Assembly (NCBI GenBank): GCA_025353105.1
Contig: JANXRG010000079.1
Location: forward strand, 1-62,981
DNA: 62,981 nucleotides
Direction of reading: 5' to 3'
Source of the DNA: Verrucomicrobiota bacterium
Lineage (GTDB): Bacteria > Verrucomicrobiota > Verrucomicrobiia > Chthoniobacterales > SZAS-18
The notes beneath the pieces are model-generated. The model saw only the letters and a program-made list of their open reading frames with translations. It was not told the origin of the DNA and ran no database searches. This document shows positions 8,453-17,480 of this stretch, piece by piece. Position numbers and translations under genes: made by a program. Position 1 is the stretch's first letter. Each line of letters opens with the position of its first letter.

Positions 8453-9661
8453 ATGCCCAAATACCCGATTGCTCCCTCCGACCGGAAGGTCTTTCTCGAA
8501 CAGCGGAGAAAAATAAAAATGGCCGAATCCGCGCACGCTTTTGTGCGTGGCAGCACCGCCCAATTCTATAAATGGCTGGGCGAGGACGTTGCATCCAAGG
8601 CGATTCCGGTGGGTCCGCCGATCTGGATTTGCGGTGACTGCCATATCGGGAATCTTGGCCCGGTCGCCGATTCGGAAGGGAACGTCGAAATCCAAATTCG
8701 CGATTTGGATCAAACGGTCATCGGCAATCCAGCCCACGATTTGCTTCGGCTGGCCCTATCGCTGGCCATGGCGGCCCGAAGTTCAGATCTGCCAGGTACG
8801 ACCACCGCTTTGATGGTGGAGGTACTGATTGAAAACTACCTCTTGGGTTTGAACAGGCGAAAACCCAGGGTGAAACCGACGTCCGTTGCGCCGGTGCAGA
8901 AAGTCATGCGAAGCGCGCTGAGCCGAAAATGGCGGCACCTTGCCGAGGAGCGAATTGAGGACATCAAACCCAAAATACCGCTCGGTCCGAAATTTTGGGC
9001 GTTAACCGTTGATGAGCTCGACGAATTGAAGAAGATATTTTCGGCTTCGAGCGAGCCCCAGCTCAAGCGGAGCTTGGGATTGGATAAAAATGACAGGAAA
9101 GTTAAACTTCTCGACGCCGCATATTGGATGAAGGGATGCAGTTCCTTGGGACGTGTTCGCTATGCAGTCCTGATGGGCATCGGAAAAAAGCGGGCTCGCA
9201 AGCATCGATTAATTGATGTGAAGGAGGCCACTGACCCGCTGGCGCCGAGGGCTGTTGGGTCGGACATGCCAAAGGGCAACGCCGAGCGAGTTGTCACGGG
9301 TGCGCGGAAACTGTCGCCATTTCTCGGGGACCGGATGGATTTTGCAATGTTGGGACCGCGGCAGGTCGTCGTGAGAGAGCTCAGGCCCCAGGACCTCAAA
9401 TTTGAATTTGACGGCTTGTCCCGGGAGGAGGCAATTCTCACGGCTGGACTGTTGGCGGGCGTCGTGGGAAGGGCCCATGGGCGACAGCTTAAGGAGCCTG
9501 ACCGCAAATCGTGGTCAAAAGAACTCACGCGCAGTCAAACGAAGGGACTTGAGGCACCGACCTGGCTTTGGCGTGGGGTTACGTCGCTGGTTGCGGCGCA
9601 CGAAGGCTTGTACCTCACCCACTGCCGCGACTTCGCTTTGGCGGGCGAAAAGCAGGATTGA
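8453..9661 (+). CDS. DUF2252 family protein
   Basis: 402 residues, a typical size for DUF2252. The family signature CGDCHIGNLGP is present near residues 61-71 and IQIRDLDQTVIGNPAHDLLRL follows; such GDxHxxN and D motifs resemble aminoglycoside-phosphotransferase-like catalytic loops, but no substrate is known for the family. A C-terminal GLLAGVVGRAHGRQ helix fits too. No signal peptide, so cytosolic. It is transcribed alone, beside stress-type membrane proteins on the other strand. The start at 8453 agrees with family alignments around the first helix. Confidence 0.85.
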   Translation: MPKYPIAPSDRKVFLEQRRKIKMAESAHAFVRGSTAQFYKWLGEDVASKAIPVGPPIWICGDCHIGNLGPVADSEGNVEIQIRDLDQTVIGNPAHDLLRLALSLAMAARSSDLPGTTTALMVEVLIENYLLGLNRRKPRVKPTSVAPVQKVMRSALSRKWRHLAEERIEDIKPKIPLGPKFWALTVDELDELKKIFSASSEPQLKRSLGLDKNDRKVKLLDAAYWMKGCSSLGRVRYAVLMGIGKKRARKHRLIDVKEATDPLAPRAVGSDMPKGNAERVVTGARKLSPFLGDRMDFAMLGPRQVVVRELRPQDLKFEFDGLSREEAILTAGLLAGVVGRAHGRQLKEPDRKSWSKELTRSQTKGLEAPTWLWRGVTSLVAAHEGLYLTHCRDFALAGEKQD

Positions 9662-9914
9662 ACGTTGTCGGTGAAATTCATCAGCAAAGGCCCAAGCCCA
9701 CCGTAATTTCAATTACGAAAGCCAGAGGGCTACTGGCTGCGCAACGTGGGCAAGGACTAAATGCTCTTCGAGAGAGTCGAAACTGAAAACGAAGCGCGGT
9801 CGGACGGGGACCGTTCGACTCCACTCAGGACGCTACCGTTTCTGCAGGCAATCCAACCAAGCTTCCGACCGATGGAAATGCAGAAGCAAGCTGAGAAATG
9901 AACAACATCTCAAC

Positions 9915-10178
9915 CTAGACTCCCGTCTTAGGTCGAATCAAATGCCAACCTGCAAGGAGTATGATAGCCCCAACGGTCGCCCCGATAAATCCGGCACCAT
10001 CACCGACATGATACCAGCCAACAGCTTGGCCAAGCAGCGTCGCGACCCAGGCGCCTGCAATCCCGAGGAGGATCGTAACGATGAACCCGGCCGGCTCCCG
10101 ACCAGGGGTGAGGAGCTTCGCAATGAGACCGGCAAGGAAACCAATGATGATGGTGCCGATTATTCCTTTGTTTGGCAT
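9915..10178 (-). CDS. GlsB/YeaQ/YmgE (transglycosylase-associated) membrane protein
   Basis: 87 residues with three hydrophobic segments (about 5-25, 32-50 and 60-82). Family signature is clear: GIIGTIIIGFLAGLIAKLL at the N-terminus, then GxxPAGFIVTILLGIAGAWV and a final GAIILLAGWHL. Members are inner-membrane proteins often induced by general or envelope stress; no enzymatic activity is established. It lies 85 bp downstream of nothing convincing on its own strand except the glycine-zipper gene further upstream, with which it could share a transcript. Confidence 0.9.
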   Translation of the reverse strand: MPNKGIIGTIIIGFLAGLIAKLLTPGREPAGFIVTILLGIAGAWVATLLGQAVGWYHVGDGAGFIGATVGAIILLAGWHLIRPKTGV

Positions 10179-10262
10179 GTTGCAGGGGGATGTGAGGTGA
10201 AACTTACGCGGGAAGTTTTCTGAGAATTGCTGAGGTGAGAGATAAGGAATTGCTGAATCCAG

Positions 10263-10772
10263 TTAGTTGCCTTGGGCTTTTTCCTGCCGACGAGACCAGG
10301 CGGCCTTTGCGGCCGGCTTGGCGCGTTCCCATTCGATTGGCGACTTGGAGTCGCGATAGTCCGACATCAGCGTGGTTTCTGCGGAATCGAATGATTTATC
10401 CGAGGTTCCATACTTGGAATGCCCCTCGTAACCAACGCGATACGCGTCCGCGTAGTTGTCATAGGAATCCGTCGGCGTGGCATAGGGCTGACGAGCGTGG
10501 GCTTCGCGCCAATATTTTGCCTCTTCTGTTGGATTCATCGCTTCACCGACACCCTTTCCGGCTAAGCCTCCGACGACAGCGCCAACCACGGCACCTGCAA
10601 GCGAGCCGATCGGGCCGGCCACCGCGCCAATTGCCGCCCCGGCGAGGCCAGCGCCAGCGGCACCCACGCCGGTCCCGAGGGGATGCGCGCCTGGCTCGCC
10701 AGTCATTGGGTCGGGATTGGATTTGGGATCGTTTGTCCTTCTCTGGTCCGCATCGCTCAGGTTTGTGTTCAT
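10263..10772 (-). CDS. Glycine-zipper domain protein
   Basis: 169 residues from the ATG at 10772 (another ATG two codons upstream). A polar N-terminus is followed by a long Gly/Ala small-residue helix region (about 33-78: GTGVGAAGAGLAGAAIGAVA, then GAVVGAVVGGLAGKGVGEA), the pattern of glycine-zipper membrane or oligomer-forming segments. The C-terminal half is soluble, with YWREAHARQPY, NYADAYRVGYEG and an EWERAKPAAKAAW end, a layout seen in hypothetical stress proteins. No signal peptide. Probably co-expressed with the GlsB-like gene downstream. Exact role unknown. Confidence 0.8.
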   Translation of the reverse strand: MNTNLSDADQRRTNDPKSNPDPMTGEPGAHPLGTGVGAAGAGLAGAAIGAVAGPIGSLAGAVVGAVVGGLAGKGVGEAMNPTEEAKYWREAHARQPYATPTDSYDNYADAYRVGYEGHSKYGTSDKSFDSAETTLMSDYRDSKSPIEWERAKPAAKAAWSRRQEKAQGN

Positions 10773-10988
10773 AACCATAAAACGCCCTCAGCCGGATTCC
10801 GGATGTACTAATTTGCGCGGTGAGTTTTCATTGCAGAGGCGCGTCGAATCCAACTTCGTTTCGTCTGGCAGCGAGCCAATGAGTCGTTGGCTTCTGTCGC
10901 GTCACGTCATGCCCATGTGATTCCAGTCAGGCGGAGGCGTCGGTGGATTCCCGGCGCGTTGGCGAATGGGTTCGGGACCAGCGCGACA

Positions 10989-12611
10989 TCAAATCCGTCC
11001 CGCCGTAACCGCCACCGCGGCGATGAGCTCAGCTGGATCGACGGGCTTCGAAAGGTGGGTACGATAGCCCGCGAGAAGGGCGCGAGTCCGATCCTCCGTT
11101 CGGGCAAATGCCGTTAGCGCGATCGCAGGTATGGTTGCGGACTTGTAAATCGGTAGAGCACGAACCTGACGAAGAAATTCATATCCGTCCACCGCGGGCA
11201 TCCCAATATCGCTGATGATAACGTCCGCTCGAAACTCCAACAATATTTCCAACCCCTCACCGGCACTTGCTGCACACCGGACGTCCGCCCCGTGATCCCG
11301 CAAAAGTCGCTTCAGTAGCGTGCGGGTATCAAACTCGTCGTCAACAGCGAGAACCTTGAGCCCATCAATTGTCGGCGTCGCTTTGGTGGAAATATTAAAG
11401 ATCCCGCCCGGGATGAGTCGCTCCCCATCATCCGTTGAGATCCGATTTGCGGGACAGGGGAGCACAACTTCAAAACTGGAGCCGCGATTCACGCCGGGAC
11501 TTTTGGCTGAGACTGACCCGCCATGCATCTCGACCAGGTTCTTCACAATGGCCAGACCAAGCCCGAGTCCGGCATGGGAGCGTGTAATCGACGAATCCCC
11601 CTGGCGGAACCGGTCAAAAATGTGGGGCAATATCTCGGACGAGATTCCCTGGCCATTGTCCGTGACACAAATCGTCACACACGTCTCACTCTGTGTGAGT
11701 GCGACGTCCACCGTCCCTTCTGCGGGTGTGAACTTGATCGCGTTGCTGAGAAGATTCCAAACAATCTGTTGCAGGCGTCCGGAATCACCCAAAAGCATGG
11801 TTTGGTTAACTCCGAAGTGACGCGTTAATTTGATTTGCTTACCATTCGCGGCGGGACGGGCAGCCGTAAACGCCATCTCCAGCAGCGGGATCAGGCTCAC
11901 CGGTCTGATATCCAATTTCAGCTTTCCGGAGATAATTCTGCTCAGATCGAGAAGGTCATCGATCAGCTGTGCCTGCACCCGGGCATTGCGTTCAATGACC
12001 TCCAATCCCTCAGCCACTGAGGCGGGATCGGTACTGTCTGCGTTAAGAATATTCGCCCACCCAATAATCGCATTCAGCGGAGTCCTGAGTTCGTGCGAAA
12101 GCGTCGCAAGGAAATCGTCTTTCATCCGGTTCGCGCGCTCAGCATCGCTCCTCGCCGCGCGCTCGCTCGCCAGGAGTTGGTCCCGTTCTTCGGCCAGCAA
12201 CATTTGGTCGTTGATGTCCGTGTTCGTCCCGAACCATTTGACAATTTCGCCGCTCCGATCTCGAAAGGGAAGCGCGCGCGCCAAGTACCACGTGTAGGCG
12301 CCTTCCCCGCGGCCCGCGCGTCTAAGCCGAAACTGATTCTCATAGGGCTGGCCCGTCTTAAGCGACCGCTGCCAGGTCTTGATCGTGGCGTCCAGGTCGT
12401 CAGGGTGGACCATTTCCTTCCAGCCCCACTCAAGGTATTCATCGCGTGAGCCTCCGAAGTATTCGAGCACCCGATCGTTCACATGGTCAAGAGCGCCACC
12501 AGGCCGCGCGGTCCAAACTTGTTGCGGGATCGCCTCACCCATGAGCCGGAAGTTCTGGTCGTCCATGATCCCCCGATCGGAAATCACATTATGGACCGGT
12601 TTTTCTTTCAT
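10989..12611 (-). CDS. PAS hybrid sensor histidine kinase with receiver domain
   Basis: 540 residues. A single PAS/PAC domain (about 15-140: FRLMGEAIPQQVWT, then WYLARALPFRDRSGEIV) leads to HisKA with DDFLATLSHELRTPLNAIIG, HATPase_c with NLLSNAIKF, TDNGQGIS and GLGLGLAIVKNLVE, and a REC domain whose phospho-acceptor is in IISDIGMPAVDG, with Lys in LSKPVDPAEL. No transmembrane helix, so a cytosolic sensor. No separate regulator is adjacent, so output probably goes through a phosphotransfer partner elsewhere. Monocistronic. Confidence 0.93.
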   Translation of the reverse strand: MKEKPVHNVISDRGIMDDQNFRLMGEAIPQQVWTARPGGALDHVNDRVLEYFGGSRDEYLEWGWKEMVHPDDLDATIKTWQRSLKTGQPYENQFRLRRAGRGEGAYTWYLARALPFRDRSGEIVKWFGTNTDINDQMLLAEERDQLLASERAARSDAERANRMKDDFLATLSHELRTPLNAIIGWANILNADSTDPASVAEGLEVIERNARVQAQLIDDLLDLSRIISGKLKLDIRPVSLIPLLEMAFTAARPAANGKQIKLTRHFGVNQTMLLGDSGRLQQIVWNLLSNAIKFTPAEGTVDVALTQSETCVTICVTDNGQGISSEILPHIFDRFRQGDSSITRSHAGLGLGLAIVKNLVEMHGGSVSAKSPGVNRGSSFEVVLPCPANRISTDDGERLIPGGIFNISTKATPTIDGLKVLAVDDEFDTRTLLKRLLRDHGADVRCAASAGEGLEILLEFRADVIISDIGMPAVDGYEFLRQVRALPIYKSATIPAIALTAFARTEDRTRALLAGYRTHLSKPVDPAELIAAVAVTAGRI

Positions 12612-13205
12612 GTGCGAAAGTGAGCTGAATCGATCTTACGAGAACATGCGCGATAACGGCACCACCGAACAACGGAACAAGTCTTACCACGTCGAACTTT
12701 AGTGGAGAAACGAGAAACGCAACCCGGCACGCGCGATTTACTGAGCGTCAACCATCGGGCGGAGTGCCCCCGCAGGGGGGTCTGGCTCTTGGACTCCGTC
12801 GATTTCCTTTGGAGGAGCGTCTGTATTCTCGGCCCTCATCGCGGACGATTGCGGTTTCGGCGAAGCACTCTGACAGCTGCACGGGGTCTCCTTTGGATTT
12901 GGACGCGACCAAAGCTTTCGACGGGCTTCGGGAGTTTGGGCCACGAGCGTTCCATTTCCCCAAAATCGTTTGTCACTCTTCTCCTGGGCTGGGAAAACGT
13001 TTTCCTTACGATCCGGACGCGCAAATGTTCGGCCGGGAGAATCCGTTTTGCCAATGAGATGCAATGCCCGGTCGGACCGGTACAGTCCCCCCGCTCGAAG
13101 GCGGATTAATTGTTTTTTGGTTCGTGATTACCCGCACGGATCGCATCGGCCGGTTTACTTCGATTTTCTATTTCACCCGGAAAACCGCTCGGTTAGAATA
13201 GGGCC
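12612..13205. other. 594-bp intergenic region, no gene seen
   Basis: Frames open on both strands but none shows family similarity, a signal peptide or consistent codon bias. A short hairpin CCCCC-GCA-GGGGG sits near 12767-12779. It carries the promoter of the kinase leftward and of the 54-residue membrane protein rightward. Confidence 0.4.
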
Positions 13206-13370
13206 ATGCAACGGCAGCGTACGAACCGCATTAAGGACCTGCACCGTCTCGAGGCGAGGTACACCCAAGCGAAGCGGTCGCAGATGGACCGCCGCGCCGC
13301 GCGTTGGGCGATCCTGTCGCTCCTGATTGGCGCGTTCGTAGTATGGCTTATCCGGTGGTGGGTGGGTTAG
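13206..13370 (+). CDS. 54-residue single-span membrane protein
   Basis: ATG at 13206 and TAG at 13368-13370. A very basic amphipathic N-terminus (MQRQRTNRIKDLHRLEARYT, then QAKRSQMDRRAARWA) is followed by one hydrophobic segment, ILSLLIGAFVVWLI, and ends RWWVG. By the positive-inside rule the N-terminus would be cytosolic and the C-terminus would end at the far face. Codon use is GC-rich like neighbours. No homologue is recognised; a membrane-anchored regulator or toxin-like peptide is possible but unproven. Confidence 0.55.
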   Translation: MQRQRTNRIKDLHRLEARYTQAKRSQMDRRAARWAILSLLIGAFVVWLIRWWVG

Positions 13371-13561
13371 TTAATGCAGTCGCACTTCACTTTCCGCCCC
13401 GCCTGTAGCCGAAGTCTTTGAGACATATTCGCACTCCCATTCATCCGGAGTCCCGAATTGTCCTGGAATCTCGCCAGCGAGGGAATGCGTTCGGCCGGCG
13501 CGCATGCAATGGTTCACATCGGCCGCGCCGCGTTTGACGTGTAAGCGCCTAATACCCAATG

Positions 13562-13645
13562 TGCCGGCGGAGGGACTCGAACCCACACGCCTTTAGAGGG
13601 CAACGGATTTTGAGTCCGCCGCGTCTGCCATTCCGCCACGCCGGC
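13562..13645 (-). tRNA. tRNA-Leu (anticodon CAA)
   Basis: 84 nt. Acceptor stem GCCGGCG pairs with CGCCGGC with discriminator A. The anticodon loop reads CTCAAAA, giving anticodon CAA (decodes UUG). A long variable arm (class II) and the GGTTCGAGTCC T-loop are present. CCA is not encoded. Confidence 0.95.
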
Positions 13646-13741
13646 TTGCTGAGATGGCGCCAATGTTTCCTCGACGCGATGCCACGCGCAAGGGGGAATC
13701 GTCTTTCACCTGCGCTGGTCCGGCGGAAGTCCGGGTCGGAC

Positions 13742-14353
13742 TCACCGCAGCGCGAGCGGTTTGCTGAACAACTCGTTGAGCACGATCGCGCGTTGCGCGG
13801 AACCCGGGGAGGTGATCAACTCAAGCGCGATCGCGGCCGCCGGAGAACGATCGCGTCGGCTCTCGGGACGAAGCGAAGGCGCGGAGATCGCCATGGAGGC
13901 ATACATTTCCGCCGGTGACGCGGGTGAAGCCGGGGCGAGCGGACCGGCGCCGACTGAAATCGATTCCGCCGCGGCGGGCATGAAGTCGGGTCGCGCATAC
14001 GGTGGCGGCTCTGACCCACGCCTGGGTTTCGCCTTCGCCTGCATCGGCGGGGGCGTTGCGGTAGGTCGATGCGTCGGTGCTGGCGGCGGAGTCTTGGGCG
14101 CAAAGGGCGCGGGTGGAAGAGAGTCGGTTGGAAGTCCGAGGGCTTCGAAAAACTTGCGCATCTTTTCCTCCTGCTCGGTCCGCGCGGGCGCTTGGGCAGA
14201 TCGTCGCACCGGGGCGGAGGTGGTTCGGCGAATGATCGGCGGCGGCGTGGGCTCCGCCGTCGGCTCGGCGGCGGCGCCGCCGAATCGCTTCGCCAGGATA
14301 TTCTTCACGACGAAGAAAGCCGCGACGAGCGCGAGGACGATAATCTGTTCCAT
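13742..14353 (-). CDS. Proline-rich single-span membrane protein downstream of floA
   Basis: 203 residues. Residues 2-20 (EQIIVLALVAAFFVVKNIL) form one N-terminal transmembrane segment. The rest is a Pro/Ala-rich, probably disordered cytosolic tail carrying two short conserved-looking elements: EEKMRKFFEALGLP near 62-75 and a C-terminal helix AIVLNELFSKPLALR. No known domain. It lies about 118 bp downstream of floA on the same strand, separated by a GGTTAAT repeat tract, and may be co-transcribed. A scaffold partner of the flotillin is a reasonable guess only. Confidence 0.65.
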   Translation of the reverse strand: MEQIIVLALVAAFFVVKNILAKRFGGAAAEPTAEPTPPPIIRRTTSAPVRRSAQAPARTEQEEKMRKFFEALGLPTDSLPPAPFAPKTPPPAPTHRPTATPPPMQAKAKPRRGSEPPPYARPDFMPAAAESISVGAGPLAPASPASPAEMYASMAISAPSLRPESRRDRSPAAAIALELITSPGSAQRAIVLNELFSKPLALR

Positions 14354-14373
14354 GGGAAGGCCGCGGGGCGGCC

Positions 14374-14460
14374 GGTTAATGGTTAATGGTTAATGGTTAA
14401 TGGTTAATGGGAGGAAGTTTGCGAGTTACGAATAACCAAATAACTAATAACGACTAACTA
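14374..14460. repeat. GGTTAAT tandem repeat and AT-rich tail
   Basis: Five tandem GGTTAAT units at 14374-14408, then a simple-sequence tail (GCGAGTTACGAATAACC, then AACTAATAACGACTAAC). Similar strings recur near 27690 and 32702. Confidence 0.8.
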
Positions 14461-14471
14461 TTGCCTTCATC

Positions 14472-15518
14472 CTACCTTCCCGGCGCGCTGGGTGAGCCGG
14501 GGCCGGTGGTGGGATTACCGGTGCCGGCGATCGCGGTGCGCATCTGCGTGTCGGATTCCATGTTCTTCATCTTCATGTAATCCATGATGCCGAGGTTGCC
14601 GTTCATGAAGGCATGCGCCATCGCAAGCGGGACCTGCGCCTCCGCCTCGACCACGCGCGCTCGCATCTCCGCGACCCGGGCGTTCATTTCCTGTTCGAGC
14701 GCGACGGCGGCAGCGCGGCGCACCTCGGCCTTGGCCTGGGCCACGCGCTTGTCGGCCTCGGCCTGCTCGGCTTGCAGCTTCGCACCGATGTTCTCGCCGA
14801 CATCCACCTCGGCGATGTCGATCGAGAGGATTTCAAAGGCGGTACCGCTGTCGAGCCCGCTGCTCAAGACATGCTTGGAAATGCCGGCGGGATTTTCGAG
14901 CACATCCTTGTAGGAGTTCGAGAGGCCGATGCTCGTGACGATGCCCTCGCCAACGCGCGCGATAATTGTTTCCTCCGTCGCGCCGCCGACAAAGCGATCC
15001 AGATTCGAGCGCACGGTCACGCGCGCACGGGCCTTCACCGCGATGCCGTCCTTGGCCACGGCGTCGATCACGGTCTTGCCCGTGCTCGGATTCGGACAGT
15101 CGATGACTTTTGGATTGATGCTCGTGCGCACGGCCTCAAGCACGGTCTTGCCGGTGCCCTTGGTCGCCAGGTCGATGGCGCAGGCGCGATTGAAATCGAG
15201 ATGAATCTCCGCCTTGGACGCGGCGATCAGGGCGAGCACGGTCTGCTCGACATTGCCGCCGGCGAGGTAATGCGCCTCGAGCGGATCGGGCGGGAGCGCA
15301 ATGCCGGCTTTCATGGCGGTGATGCGGTTGTCGACGATGAGGCTGACCGGCACGCCGCGCAGCCGCATGGCCAGCATGTTAAGCACGCCGACGGGGGCGT
15401 TGGCGAGGCGCGCGCGGACCCATAGACCGATGAAATTGAAGAAGACGCCGATCAGGATAAGCAGGAAGATGGAGGCGACGATGATACCGGCGACGATGAC
15501 AAAACTTGGAAGATTCAT
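14472..15518 (-). CDS. floA: Flotillin-like protein FloA
   Basis: 348 residues from the ATG at 15518; the open frame upstream has no leader-like sequence. An N-terminal membrane hairpin (about 5-28, [19 protein letters not shown]) precedes a PHB/SPFH domain and a C-terminal Glu/Ala-rich coiled coil ([18 protein letters not shown], then [19 protein letters not shown]). Hallmarks of bacterial FloA are clear: [29 protein letters not shown] and [17 protein letters not shown]-like text. FloA organises membrane microdomains and helps assembly of membrane protein complexes. The usual NfeD partner is absent; a proline-rich membrane protein follows instead. Confidence 0.93.
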   Translation of the reverse strand: MNLPSFVIVAGIIVASIFLLILIGVFFNFIGLWVRARLANAPVGVLNMLAMRLRGVPVSLIVDNRITAMKAGIALPPDPLEAHYLAGGNVEQTVLALIAASKAEIHLDFNRACAIDLATKGTGKTVLEAVRTSINPKVIDCPNPSTGKTVIDAVAKDGIAVKARARVTVRSNLDRFVGGATEETIIARVGEGIVTSIGLSNSYKDVLENPAGISKHVLSSGLDSGTAFEILSIDIAEVDVGENIGAKLQAEQAEADKRVAQAKAEVRRAAAVALEQEMNARVAEMRARVVEAEAQVPLAMAHAFMNGNLGIMDYMKMKNMESDTQMRTAIAGTGNPTTGPGSPSAPGR

Positions 15519-15644
15519 AAGCAGGGGCGATTCTGCCAAGCGGGAGACGGGTGAGCGAGGCAATTGTTCATTTGGCACGAGCACAGGTGGGGCCCGACTC
15601 ACTCAACACTCGTCAGGTGGCGCGAGGCGCGCTACATTTTAGCA

Positions 15645-17480
15645 ATGTCTTCTGGGGCCGCCGTCGAAGTTCCCTCCGTGCCGGCGGCCGATTGTCCCCA
15701 TGCGCTGCGTCGCTCGCTGGATTTATACAAGGGCCTTGTTGAGGTCGCGACCCTGATCAACGGCATCACCGACTACAACGGGTTGCTCACCGCGATCATG
15801 GACGTGGCGCGGCGGGTCATCGGGGCGGAGGCGAGCTCGCTGATCCTGCTCAACACGTCGACGAATCAATTGGAAATGGTGGTCGCGCGCGATGCGAAGG
15901 GCGACGTGGTGACGACGAAGCCGACCGTTCCGCGCCATGGCAGCATCGCCGGCTGGGTGTTCGAGAACGCGCAGAGTCTCGTCGTGCCGGATGCGTACCA
16001 AGATCCGCGGTTTTTCAGCGGGATGGATTTAAAGACTGGCTTCCGCACGAAATCCATCCTCTGCGTTCCGCTGCGTCACGAGGGCGCGTTGATTGGCGTG
16101 CTGCAGGTGGTCAACGCGCTCGGCAAGGACTCCTTTGACGAGCGCGACCGGGAGGCGTTCGAGGCCTACGCGCAACTGGCGACGACGGCGATCGAGAAGC
16201 TGCGCCTGCTCGAGGAGGAGAAGCGCCAGGTGCGCTTCGAGCGCGAGTTGGGCATCGCCACGGAGATTCAAAACAGTTTTTTACCGCGCACGCTACCGCA
16301 TCGATCCGATCTGGCATTCGCGGCGGCGTACCATCCGGCGCGCGAAGTGGGAGGCGACTTCTATGACGTTTTCGAGCTGGGTCCGGATGAAGTGTATTTC
16401 GTGATTGGCGACGTGGCGGGCAAGGGTGTGCCGGCGGCACTGATGATGGCGCAGTCGCTGAGTTTGCTGCGCTTGATCGTCACGTTTGGCCTGGATCCGG
16501 GTGAGGCGATCGCCCGCTGGAACACCGCGCTGTGCGAGCGCACCGTGCGCGGACTCTTCGTGACGGCGGCGCTTGGGCGAATCACGCCGTCGTTACGCTG
16601 CGTGGAGATTGCGTGCGCGGGGCATTGCCTGCCGATCCTCGTGCGGGCCGACGGGCAGGCGTTCGAGCCGGCCGTCAGCGCGTGTGCGCCGCTGGGCATT
16701 GTGTCCGGCCTGAAATTCGCGACCACCACGCTCGACCTTGAGGCGGGGGACTGGCTGGCATTTTACACCGACGGCCTGAGCGAGAGCCATCGGCCCGGCG
16801 GCGAAATGCTGGGCTCGGAGGCCCTGATCGCCACCTTGCGGCGGAAGATCTGGCATCCGTATGAAATCGTGACCGCGCTCGAGATGACCGAGGCCATGCA
16901 TCGCGGCGACGGACCGCCGCACGATGACCTGACGTTGCTGGCGTTTGGCTTCCCCACGCCTTTGCCGAGTCTGCCGGGCGAGACGTCACCCGACGGTCTG
17001 CCGATCGCCGAACCGGGTGGCAATGATGCGCGCTTCATGCGGCTGCATCTTTCCTTCACCAGCGATCCGCGGGAGCTTGGGGAAGTCCGGCGATTTGTTC
17101 GCTCGTTCCTCGAGGAATGTGGTGAGGAGATTGCGGCCGACCACGACCTGCTTGTGCTGGGCGTGGACGAGGCCTGCACGAATGTCATCCGTCATGCTTA
17201 CCAGGGCGCGGTCGGGAAACCGATTCACCTGCATCTCGAGGCGGACGAATTGGAGTTGCGCTTTCGCCTGCGCGATTTTGCCGGACCGTTGCAAATGGAT
17301 AAACTCCAGAGCCGCGAACTCGACGAGGTGCGGCCCGGTGGATTGGGCCTGCATCTGATGAAACGCGTCTTCGACAACGTTGAATTCAAGTGCCTTGGCG
17401 ACGGTACCGAGTTGACGCTTTCGCGGCGGCGGTCCTCTCCGGTTCAGCAATCGACCGCCGAGCCAAGCGCGGTCGAATAG
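15645..17480 (+). CDS. GAF - PP2C phosphatase (RsbU/SpoIIE) - RsbW-type kinase fusion
   Basis: 611 residues from the ATG at 15645. Domains in order: GAF (about 40-185), a coiled-coil linker (KLRLLEEEKRQVRFERELGI), a PP2C/SpoIIE phosphatase (about 205-410) with metal-binding EVGGDFYDVF, GDVAGKGVPAAL and PHDDLTLL, and a GHKL anti-sigma-type ATPase (about 460-600) with DEACTNVIRHAY, RDFAGP and PGGLGLHLMK. The chain joins the phosphatase and kinase arms of a partner-switching system, presumably acting on a STAS anti-sigma antagonist encoded elsewhere. The signal would enter through the GAF domain. Its 3' end overlaps addA by 37 bp, tail to tail. Confidence 0.9.
   Translation: MSSGAAVEVPSVPAADCPHALRRSLDLYKGLVEVATLINGITDYNGLLTAIMDVARRVIGAEASSLILLNTSTNQLEMVVARDAKGDVVTTKPTVPRHGSIAGWVFENAQSLVVPDAYQDPRFFSGMDLKTGFRTKSILCVPLRHEGALIGVLQVVNALGKDSFDERDREAFEAYAQLATTAIEKLRLLEEEKRQVRFERELGIATEIQNSFLPRTLPHRSDLAFAAAYHPAREVGGDFYDVFELGPDEVYFVIGDVAGKGVPAALMMAQSLSLLRLIVTFGLDPGEAIARWNTALCERTVRGLFVTAALGRITPSLRCVEIACAGHCLPILVRADGQAFEPAVSACAPLGIVSGLKFATTTLDLEAGDWLAFYTDGLSESHRPGGEMLGSEALIATLRRKIWHPYEIVTALEMTEAMHRGDGPPHDDLTLLAFGFPTPLPSLPGETSPDGLPIAEPGGNDARFMRLHLSFTSDPRELGEVRRFVRSFLEECGEEIAADHDLLVLGVDEACTNVIRHAYQGAVGKPIHLHLEADELELRFRLRDFAGPLQMDKLQSRELDEVRPGGLGLHLMKRVFDNVEFKCLGDGTELTLSRRRSSPVQQSTAEPSAVE

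Noticed and set aside
12702-13109. Overlapping frames on both strands upstream of the 54-residue gene
   Set aside because: No start signals, family similarity or codon bias; treated as intergenic.
14374-14410. GGTTAAT array as a CRISPR or telomere-like array
   Set aside because: Units are contiguous 7-mers without spacers and no cas or telomere genes are near; a simple microsatellite.
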